DNA of 64,000 bases, taken from Rhabdornis inornatus (taxonomy: Eukaryota > Chordata > Aves > Passeriformes > Rhabdornithidae). Below are positions 50,713 through 61,400 of this stretch, piece after piece; position 1 is the stretch's first letter; each line of letters starts with the position of its first letter. The stretch covers positions 474,859 through 538,858 of the forward strand of contig VWZS01003783.1 of NCBI GenBank assembly GCA_013397075.1, given 5' to 3'. The notes beneath the pieces are model-generated. The model was not told the DNA's origin. It did no database searches and saw nothing but the letters and a program-made list of their open reading frames with translations. The translations under genes and the position numbers were made by a program.

Positions 50713-51720
50713 GTTGAGGAAAATACATTGAGCTGTTTAATACATCTGCAGTAATTTGAAAAAGGCTTATAATGCTGTTTTCTTTTCCAGGCTGTAGTAT
50801 AATATTCTATAAGATGGAAAACAAACCAAAATAAACCCCAAAACCCTGGGAAGCCAACTGTACCTTTAAACCCTACAGCTCTAATTACCAAACAACCTTG
50901 TCTGCCTCAGGAGCAAATTCAATACACTTCAACAAAATATCAATATTTTTATTAGCAACCTCTTTAAACAAAGCAAAATGCTATGCACTTGTGATCTAAG
51001 AATGGCTAAAAAGGGCAAAGGGAACAAAAACATCAGAACAACAAAAACACATTTGCTTTTTTGGGATAAAAGTAAAGAAAATCTTTTCCAAATGTGCTTC
51101 AGATAATATACTTTGTTGAGTCAATCTTGCCCTTTCAGGCTTTATCATTAATTATTCAACAGGCCAGTAAAGACAGCTCCAAGCTTCAAGCAGTGTGATG
51201 ATTTGGTTTTTATGCAAAATTCAGAGTCTGATTGCAATCCTTTTTGCAAGCAGTACCAGCCAACTTGCTAGGATTAATTTCTAGACTCACACAGGATTTA
51301 GCAGAAGCTCAATAACTGCTAAAGCAGTGAAGCAGAACTGATCAGGCATGGATCTTCTCACAGGCAAGCTTTCCTGACAAATTTGTCAATCCTTTATTTT
51401 TACAAAATCACCAGTCATATTTTTCCATGGCTGTAGATGTTTCTTGAGAAAAACGCTTTGTCCACGTTAGACAAATGGTCTTGAATTTGCATTCAATCTG
51501 GACACTACTGAGCTTTCTGTAGCAAAGGTAGCATCTCACAAGTCTTCCTAGAGAGACAGCTCAGAAAAGACAGAGCTTCCTTTGGAAAAATACTTCAGCA
51601 GTTTGAGAAAAATGACAACAGATCTGGAAATGGGAGTCACTGTGCATGAAGGCCTCTAAATTCTGTCCACAGAGATTGGAAGAATTTTCTACCAGGACCA
51701 AAAATTTTGAGTCCTGAAAC

Positions 51721-51762
51721 CACATGATCTTAAAAGCTCTTCACATGATCTTAAAAGGTCTT
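51721..51762 (+). repeat. 21-bp tandem duplication
   Basis: Two adjacent copies of CACATGATCTTAAAAGCTCT plus T, at 51721-51741 and 51742-51762, differ by a single C/G change. CACA follows, the start of a third copy. Likely a local replication-slippage duplication. Confidence 0.9.
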
Positions 51763-53102
51763 CACACCACAGGCTTGCCTAATCTCACCCGTTACTTATT
51801 AATTTTGCTAGCTATGGATAATTTGACTACACAAGTTTTATCAATTGCCCAAATATTCTGATAGATGACTAAGAGAAGATATTAATAGCCCCCACAATCA
51901 AGAGCATATATTAGAGTGCTGTTTTTCAGGATTAATTTCAGCAATCGAAAAATTATTTTTCAGATATAGTTTCCTTTAAAGGTTAAAATCCATTTAATTG
52001 AAGGAGTAAGTAATGTTTCTAAATTTTGAAAGTGTTGCTTTTGCAAAGCTATCAACTAACATTGGAAAAAGTAATTTGTAATTTATAGGTGCTGATGTTC
52101 ATATGGTTTAAAAACAGCACATAATATGGTTTTCCAACAATAAAAGGGAAATACTAATTTTCAGTGTTAGAAAACACATTAGAAGCTGTATAAAAACAAG
52201 AATCTTGTGCTCATGACTGAACCCATCTTCTTTATTTATTATCTTTCAATGATTTCCTCTTACAGTATCATGCAAAGCAACTATGGTATTCCCTTTGCAT
52301 GCAGAGAATTATGCAACAATAAAATTCAGCTTATAATTATATCAAAAAGGTTTATTTTGCTATTAACTTCCCTCGAATTTAATTGAATTACAAAGAGTCC
52401 AAGATAAAAAATTTTCAAATTTCTCCTTATAATATATCTTAACAGAAAATAACTCCTGAAATTCTCCTGCACTGGAAACAATTGCATCCAGCAGGGATAC
52501 TAAATGTTTCAGGAAACAGCAAAATCCTACAAAAGCTTTTAACACAGGTATAATCTAGCTTGATTTTCATTTGTGCCAGCTGAAGTCTTACTTCAGTGTT
52601 TTACATCAGAAGGCAAACCTAATTCAGTGTTTCCATTTATTAATAAAAACTCTCCATGTTTTAATGAACTAGTTCTTCAAAAAGAAAACAGATTATTAAG
52701 TGAAATACTGTTTGCCAACTAAGGTTAATATAAAGCCAGAACCAAGTTGTCCAGTGGGATAGCTTTTACCATGGCAACTAAAGCTTGGACTTATCAAAGA
52801 CATCAAGGCTTACATTTGATTAACTGGATTGAAAACAGGCCCTGTTTTCCCAAAGAAAAGAAAGAGAGGGACTAAGATGGGAAAGAATGAAAGTTAAACA
52901 GGTGTAACATCACAGGCATTTGTGTCTGGCACATGCTGTCTGACATGTGATTTTATTGCGGCAGCTGTCTTCCTATAAAATTTCAACGCCCAAATCACAA
53001 GCCCAATGAAGATGAAATGTAAAAATATGATTGTGTTTAAAACTGGTAATTAGTCCTATATAATTTCTTGTGCCAGGTGTGTTCTAGATAGATATCACTC
53101 AC

Positions 53103-53283
53103 CCTGGTAAAGGTCACCCATGGGCAGCTTGGGTCGTCTGAAGATACTTGGGCTCTGAGATGTTCCAGTGCTGCTACCTTGCCTGAGCCCAATATTATAT
53201 CAGAAGAGCTGCAGGGGTCAGTCCTAGTTCTTCTAACATTCAACGTAGATCCGATATGAGTCATTTCCCGCATCAAAGAAATC
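53103..53283 (-). other. Candidate protein-coding exon, unidentified
   Basis: On the minus strand a pyrimidine-rich acceptor (CTGTCTTTTTCATTCAG) ends just before 53283, and a consensus donor (CCAGG followed by GTGAGT) follows 53103. The 181-bp interval between them has exactly one frame open throughout: one leading base plus 60 codons, beginning ISLMREMTHIGS and ending CPWVTFTR. It keeps several CpGs although the surroundings are CpG-poor. A competing reading in the frame starting at the acceptor gives DFFDAGNDSYRIYVEC, then TAG at 53235-53233, with an AATAAA about 280 bases further on, which would make it a last exon. I do not recognise either peptide. No neighbouring exon was identified, so this is a signal-based guess. 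Confidence 0.3.
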
Positions 53284-55167
53284 CTGAATGAAAAAGACAG
53301 TTATAGATTTTAGGACAACAGGAATAAGAGCCTTTTGTCACTAAGTGGGTTAAAACAGGCTGTTTACGCAGGACTTGTCAGGATTGTAAAATTATGAGCA
53401 TAGAGAAAAAAGAAAGCGGAGGGACTGGAGTGCATGAGTCTGTCTCTTTAGCTTGCAGAATGCCAAAGCAGAATAGAACAATCTCCCAATTTTTGTTATT
53501 TTTTCACCTCTTTGTCTGCCCCTCTAGCCCCCAAAAAAACTTTCCCTGATATCAATGGCAGTATAGCTCTAAGTATCCTAAATCAGCATAGTTGCAAATT
53601 TTGGTTTTGCTTTTCATTCTTTACTTCCACATGTTTTTATGTAAAAGCTGAGCAAATCACATTGGAAATAATAGTGTTGAATCTGAAATTGGGTCATTTT
53701 TTCCTAACTTGCATCTTGTCCTAAGTCCATTAGTGAAAAAAACATTCTGCTCCTTTTTTTTTTCCAAATTCATAGTTTTCCTTTTTGTTTGGTTCAGTCC
53801 TTCTAACTTCAAGAAGTTCCCTTTATCTGAGTGCATTTTTGATGTTATTTTTGCTGTATTATCATTGCCATTGTCCTCTTGGTGTGTTTTTATCTATAAA
53901 AATTTCCAGAGTATTTCTAATATTTCAGTCCAGGCCAGTCTCAGAATGCTTAGGAGTTTACTTGCCATTGCCATCACTTAATTCAAACTATTCCACATTT
54001 TGTCTAGTTTTAAAAAATCTTGTTTAGGTAATCCTGCGACTATCATGCTAGCGGTCTAAACTTTATTGATTTAGAAACAAAATTTGCATCATTATATAGG
54101 TAAGGAAAATAATAGGACAGATTTTTTTTTTTTAGCTTTCTCAGCTCAGTGTGAGAAATCAGATGCCTGAAAGATGGTCCAAAAACCTTCTCTCAGTATA
54201 CAAGTAGGATTTATGATAAAGAATGAATGATGTCATCTGTCTCCACTTTCCTTGAAAAATAAATAATGCACCTGGGTGTAGTTTCCTTTAGTTTGTCATA
54301 CAGGTATGTTTCAGTCCTGGATTTTTCCTTTTGCAATCCCCATACATTCTTAGGGAATTTCTATTCATTGTGAACACACTGAGCCCTGAACAGAGGTCTG
54401 CAGTGTGTCTGCTGTGGGCAGGTGCAAGCTTGTGCTGCACACACTCAAAGGTAATACATGCCTTCTTTGCCTGCACTTTGAGTTGGTACAAACTCATTCT
54501 GTCCATGTTTTAAGTCATAGTAGGAAACTGATTCAGAGGTAATGAGCTCTGATGAAAGTATACTTGGTGCCTACTTAGTGTAGGGATGTGGCTTTCAGTA
54601 ACAAATTATGTTTACCTGTAATTTGCCACATGCAGGACAGTGAGATTTGGAGGGATATAAACATGCAGTATTATGACTTTGCTGAAACAATAGCAACAGA
54701 ATCGTATAATTCTGAGACCCAGAGGTTCTATGCTTAGTCTCCATCCATACAAGGGAATCTTATTCTATTCAAATCCTAAAGGTATTTTTAAGTGCAAAAC
54801 AGTACTGAATCATTTTCACAAAGAAACATATTGGTTGAGCTAAACCTTTCCTGCAAGGTTCTTTTTAATCCTTCTTTATGTTTTCATACTCCACCACGAG
54901 TCTTTGGAAATCATATGTGTATCCATCTTGTCATCTCTTGAGACTTTCTTCTCATAAGGGTGTTCGAAATAGATTAAATGTTCCATGAAAATAAATACTG
55001 TCAAAATATTGTCTTTTGTACTAGAGGTTAAGTATCCATACCAAACAGACTTTAAAACTTCATATGTATAAATAAATCATAATGCAATAATTTAATTAAA
55101 ATAATTAATCTGATACCAAAATCATACTTGCATTCTTCCACAAACATGTCTATGTAAATTTTTCTGT
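53284..55167. other. Unique DNA, no gene supported
   Basis: No repeat family or coding domain is recognised. Open frames at 53709-53981 and 54288-54506 lack splice signals or family resemblance. A T-run lies at 54122-54133. Confidence 0.5.
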
Positions 55168-55205
55168 GGGTCCTAGGTTGCCATAGGGGTCCTAGGCTGC
55201 CATAG
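55168..55205 (+). repeat. 19-bp tandem duplication
   Basis: GGGTCCTAGGTTGCCATAG at 55168-55186 is followed directly by GGGTCCTAGGCTGCCATAG at 55187-55205, with one T/C difference. It lies about 100 bases from the reverse SINE, but the sequence is unrelated. Confidence 0.9.
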
Positions 55206-55300
55206 CCTTAAAAATTAGGGAAATCTTGATGAGCATTGCAGGAAGAAAAGGAAGAGTTTGGGGCAAAACGTCTTCAACTTTTAGTGTGTGATAAATCACT

Positions 55301-55440
55301 CATAATCGCAGAACATTCGAAGATGGAGGGGACCCATAAGGATCCAGTCCTTAAGGATCCAGCTCTTAAGCAAATGGCATGTACAAGAACCAAATCTGTG
55401 CCCTTGGCATTATTAGCTCTACTCAACTGAGCTGAATGAC
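55301..55440 (-). mobile_element. tRNA-Ile-derived SINE with CR1-like tail, reverse copy
   Basis: The reverse complement reads CAGCTCAGTTGAGTAGAGCT (tRNA-Ile A-box region), then AATAATGCCAAGG (anticodon-side remnant), CTTAAGAGCTGGATCCTTAA, GGATCCTTATGGGTCCCCTC and a tail close to GTTCTGCGATTAT. This is the same order as the forward copy at 28.2 kb. The B-box region is badly decayed, and part of the D-arm/anticodon stem is deleted. A 15-bp tandem duplication lies inside the tail (55337-55351 and 55352-55366). The element was not recognisable on the plus strand and only shows when read in reverse. Confidence 0.8.
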
Positions 55441-58400
55441 CTTGCTACTAGAAATGTTTAAAACTAAAGCACCAGAATACCAAAACCTGCTTTTTTATTC
55501 CTTTATAGGTGACAGTTTTCAGAAGTCTTTAGATAGCCTTTTCTAGTTCAGATAAATATCTCACACTAGCAGACTAATATGAGACAAGAATCCTGTTCAT
55601 AATCTATTTATCTAGGAGTCCATCTAGGGAAGAAAGGCAGGCAAAGTAAAAAACAGAAGAGAAACAGCAACCTTGTAACAGAAGACAAAAGAACAAGGAG
55701 AAGGGAAAGGCATGTGTTAAAATACCTGTATTAAAAAAGGCAAGGCAAACAGAAAAATCCATTGTCAAATGGATTAAAACAAGATTAAAGCAATTAAACC
55801 AAGAAGATTAAAGGAGAGCTGAAAGCAACGAAAGGTGTTGAAAAGATAAGAGCAGGAAGCACAAAATGGGGAGAAGCAAAAGCAGCAGCTATCTGCAAGA
55901 ACCAGCAATTTTTAAACTGGTGCAGCCAGGGTCTAAAAAGTAGCATAGCCACATAAAATAAAAGCTCGTGGCTTGTAGGAGCACAAACATAAAGGTTTCA
56001 AGAGTCTGGTTTGGCAGGTTGCTTGTGTCACCTTGTCAGAAAGGCTGCTCACTACTGGCTAAGGGAGAATGCCCTGGGTCTCCATGAATCTCAGTATCCA
56101 AATCCACGCTCTCCTTTCGAAGACGGAGATGTCTGGCATTGATATTTGGCATTCCACAATTCATAAGAGATTCCATAAGTATTTACAGAATTTTGATTAG
56201 AAAATTCCCTAGTGACAAACACGTGTGGCATCCCAGCAACTTCCTGCAGATAATGAAAGTTGTTCACATAGCAATATTATCCCTCAGGAGGATAGATTCA
56301 AATCCTTACTCATCTTAACACATTAAAAGTCCCCACACAACAACTAGCTTCTGCTAGAATGAAACCTGCTGCCAAGAGCTGAAGAAGATATTTTCCTTCT
56401 TGATTCCCAACACATATAGTGAAAGAGAAATCAGTGCCCATATGTGTGTCTAGTTTTCCCAAGATGAATAATATAAGCATTATTTCTGCCCTCTCTTAAT
56501 GCAGATGTGAACCCACTTCCAACTGCAAATTTATCTCCATTTTCATACTCTCAGAGTGCAGTAAGATGGAAGTAAAGCTGATAAATAGGTCAGTGTAAAT
56601 CCAAACTATTATGGTTTACAAGATATGCACAAGTCTGCTCCACTTCTGTTTGCCAGCAGACATCCTCCCCCATTGAAACAAAATAAAAATCTAGCTATAG
56701 CCAAAATGATGGAATATGTGGATATGTCAACTAGGGCATACTTTAACTTTTTCTCTCAAGCATGTTCCTTATTTTACAGGCTGTGGCTACTCTGTATATT
56801 AAAAAGTGGTAAGGCATTGACATGCAACGTTTAGACTGTTAGGATAGTCCCTGGCATCATTTTGAGTCATGTGAATGAGTGCTTGCACAGGCAGTATCCA
56901 TGTACAGCCTGGAGCTTAGTAAGGGCTAAAACCCACTCCTGACAGGCCACTTGAATAAAGCCTTTCTGTTCTGGGCAGTTGTAGAGTTTAACTGTGGGGA
57001 TGTGAACTGTTCTGAGCCAGAGATGAGCGCCTGCCTTGTATTTACTGCTCCACAGAGGTAACCATAGCAGTCATAGTAGTTACAGGGTTATGCAAACTTC
57101 TCATATTAAAGAAAGGCTCTAGTTAAAACATTTTATTTGTGGCTAGATAATCTATCTGCAATTACTTGCCCATGGAGAGGCTCTTGTAAGCAGCATTTAT
57201 TTTTCCAGCTAAACCTGGGATGAACACAAAAATCACATAGAATAAAGACAGAGAGATATCCTTGCAGCTGCCATTAAAAATCTGGAAGACCTGGACCTGC
57301 CCTCTCCATCATGCTGCAGATATCCTGTTTCAGGACATTGTGAGTACTAACAGGATATTTAAGGTCATACCACCTAGCTCTGTTTACTATGGCAGCTTTT
57401 CTTTCCCTGATTGCTGTAAATGACTGCTTTTGCTAAAAAACAATCTCCTTCCCACTGACAGTCTCATGGCAGCAAATCTTTTAAGTGGTAAGAGGCAAAT
57501 CACAGTAGTGAGTCATCCAATCAGTCAATCAAGAAAATAGTGAAGATTGGCCATAAAGAAATCTCATACATACATATTCCCCTTTGCTTTGCCCATCAGT
57601 GTCAAATTCAAAATGCAGGTGCATAAATGCTCTTCAGTGACTGCACAGTCATTATCACATAATTTAACTGGTTGATAGGTATGCTCAGGAACATGACTCA
57701 CTATTCAGATTTCCTGCTCACCAGGGGGAATATTTCCTGTTCAGATTTTTTTTCTGATTCACACCCAATGATTGTGGAAGAAGTTAAGAAAGATGGATGT
57801 GCAGCATGGGGATTCTAGTTTGCTGGAACAGCAGGCCTCTTCCCTTTTAGCCATCTGCCATTCATGTCTTCTACATGGAGGAGGTCTTATGTATAAACCA
57901 CTTTTAATCACCATTAGTTGACATTCAGTGTGACAATTCAAATGCTCACTGCCTCTAATTCCAGGCCCTTCACCTACATAGTTATATCAGGAGTCCTAAT
58001 TTCCTAGACCTCATGAAGAGTTGGGGCTTGCCAAAAGACAACTCAAAGCCTTTATATCTGCTCACTGTTCTGAATAACGACGTGAAAGGGTGTGTTTTTT
58101 CTGTGTTGCTTATATCTTAGTCTGAAGAAACTGATTTCATAATTTAGCCATTAAATTTAGATGTCTAGAATTTCATATGGAATTGTAACTTTTACAGTGT
58201 TCCCAAATTGTTAAGGCCAGTCTGAGGTGCAGGTGTGATACAACCTTGCCTCCAGAATGCAGTCACTTGTACTTTCTTTTCTGGTCTTCCCTGACACTGA
58301 AGCATAAGTGAAACTGGCAAACCATTTCAGGGTGCTATCATCATGTAAAATTAGTTTTGTGAAAACCTGTCTGCTGCTGCTGTTTAAGCTCCATCAGCTG

Positions 58401-61400
58401 TCAATGCAGAAAGAATGAAATGAGAAGTGTGGAGCACTAGTCTAAATAAGAAGTGGTTGATATTAGTTTATCAATTATTTTGGAAAAGCACCATGAAGTC
58501 AAAAGCCAGAAGAAGAATGTAATATATTCAAACTCAAAGATGCAATGTAAATCTACAACACACATGGTTTCCTAAATGGCTTTAAAAAGCTATCTCAGGC
58601 AGCTGTGACTCCTGGCTAAACTTGTCTTCCCCCTACATAAGAGGCATAGTTGGGACCCCACCATGCAGTGGGAGAACTGAGCAAAGTCCAAGCCCTAGGT
58701 AGCTGAAGGATATTGCACTGTAACTTGCCCCTGTAGTATCTTGGAAAGGAACATCCACCGTCTCTGCTTTGGAGTTGGGCCACTGTATGTCCTGTAGAAG
58801 AAAATTATTGTGTTTAGACAAAGAAAGGAAGGGTTCAGCAAGGAGCTGAGTTCCTGAACCTATCTCCACACATATGAAGAAGCAGACTTGAGTTTCTCTG
58901 TGTCAGCTCTGAGGTTGGCTACAAGAAGCTATTCTGACCCATGAGCCACACAGAAGATATTCTGTGGCACTATGCCTGACCTGGTAAGCCCAGAGCTTGT
59001 TAGCTTTGGCACAGCACCAGACCAGCGTGGCTAAGCAGTTTCTAGTTCTGACCAGCTCAGAGTCTGAGCAGAACAATACTAGGTCTGTCTGAACTTGCCT
59101 GTGTACGTTAGGTGTCACGGCATTTGATTAAGTGGTGAAAGCCCTCCAGTACTGCTCTTTAGACTGTATTTAAGTATGAACATCAGGCAGGCACAGACAG
59201 ACAGTGAAGGCAGGTAGGACCAAAATCTAGGGACTCCTAGTTGAAAACTTGACGTGACCTTCTACTTCTCCTCATCAGTCTTAACCTAACCTGGCAGCCT
59301 AACCTGGGAACCAACTGAAAGAAGAAAATGGGGAACTGCTTCAGTCCTGTAAATGAAGCCCTATACAGAAGGAATGTAGGAGTTACTGTGATTGAACACC
59401 AGTCAAGGGAAGCTTCAGAGTACCACATATAGGAGAAAGATATAGATTTCTTCCTTTCCAAGTCACTTTTCCATGTTTTTTTGTCCCCATTAGACTCTTG
59501 AACTTCCATCTCAACAGAAAATCATCTTTATTTGCCGGTGGCACATATAATTTCCTGGACTACAAACACGTTAAATTCAAATCCACTACAGCGAAGGCAT
59601 ACAGCTCTTAACCCTAGGTCTTCCACTTCCTGGCTAGTCATGGGGACTGACTTTAAGTCAGCACTATACCTTTCATATTGACTGTAGACCTCAGTAAGTA
59701 TAAAAGTTTCACTTCTTCAGAATTTAGACATTTGTAAGCCTAAATCTTAAGTGCAGAAGAGCTATAAATAGAGATTAGTACCTACTTCTCCAGAAAAGAC
59801 GCTTTTGAATCTGGTTATGTATTTAACAATAAGTCAGCCATTGACTTTAGGGACCTGAAGGCTTAGTCAAAGTTTGAAATCAAGTGAACTGCTGTTGAGG
59901 ATTTCAAGGGCTTTGAGACACTTCAAAATCTAAGGCAGACAATGCAAGCTTTAGCTTCATCATTAGCTAAGGAGAGAAATTTCATTCAGCAGTTTCTCTT
60001 CAAGCCTTCCTCAGCATATGGGGTGCACAGGTCTCTCTGCTTCAGAAGCAGGAAAGGGTGACGCTTGTTTTTCAGCACTTAGAAAAGCTCTCAGCCTGGT
60101 AATTAGAAGTATTCTCCTTGAATGTAAAGGTTATTATTCAAAGCACTTTCTTCTTTCTTACAGCAGGTAGAAGTTTTCTATTTTCTAGGTCAGTACCCAC
60201 CAAATTGGGCTGGTTTTACAAGACCTCTCTGGTTTGAGTTGGCTACAGGGTAAGGTTAGGTACAGAGTCTCAGGAGGGTGTTTAGTGACAGGAGGTACAG
60301 AGCTGCCAAGCTTCTGTAACACAAGCAATCACAGGTGGAAGACAGAGATGGGGTGCCAATCCTGGGTGTGTACAGAAAATACAGTACAGAAATACAACTG
60401 TAGGTTTTTAAAAGAATTCTTGCCAGGAAACATAAGCAGCTAGAGTTTTTAAGCAAGTTAGAAGTGAGATGAGGGGGCATTTTTGGATAGCCCTTCTGAT
60501 CTGCAGTTTATATATTCCATTTAAGGTGTTTATGAAGTATTTCCATAGTCACCTTAAGGCCTTGTGAAAAATTTACTTCAACTTTTGGCTCTTTTGCTGA
60601 AAGTAAAAATGTCTTTTTTGTCATCTTGGCATACCCCTATATTTTGCTTTTCTATGAGATACATACTTTGTGCTGGAAATGTTTTTGCTCATTCTCTGTT
60701 GTGTCTCCTATAAAATACCATTATTAAGTGTATTATCTTTATTTTAGAACTTACATAAGTGTAAACTCATTATATATTGTTTCCATTTAAATCTCTCCAG
60801 CTTTGATCCCTTTATTTTGTACTGTTGGCTGGTCCAAATACTTTAGTGTTACCTGGAGACATAGAAATGAGAGCAACAGTTTTATCTTCCTCTAAATCAT
60901 TTAGGTGCATACTGAATGCATCAGGCTCAAACTATCCCCTCTTTTTAATGTGTTCCACTAATGGTTGAAAGGCATTAAAAAAAAGTACTTAGTTTTGCCA
61001 TCACATTGTGGCCAATTTTTTCACTATCTTACTAATATTGGAGTCTGTATTTAAGTTTGCACTTTTAAATTTTAGTTAATTCAGCTACAACAACTTTCAC
61101 CAATTATTTAACACAAGTACTTCTAGGCATTCCAAGGAGCTACTCACACTTATGTTAGTGTCTTAACTGAGATACAGACTAAGAAGTAATCGCCACATGG
61201 CATGTTGAATATGGATCTTCTTTGACAGATGATAATAATATAAAATTGCCTTGCTAAAAAAAAATAGGATTTGCATGCTTAAAAAGTGTATATGGACATG
61301 GGACAGTTGTATGTTCATTTTCAGGATACCTAGACTTTAAAGTAATTTACTCTTAGACTTTAGATTGTCTATGATCAGTTTGATTTGGGATAGAAGACAC

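Larger units (their letters stand above)
49963..53102. other. Unique DNA, no gene supported
   Basis: Apart from the hairpin at 50.7 kb and the 21-bp duplication at 51.7 kb, nothing is recognised. An AATAAA on the minus strand (plus-strand TTTATT at 52952-52957) could serve as the polyadenylation signal of a transcript reading leftward through 53.2 kb. Confidence 0.45.
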
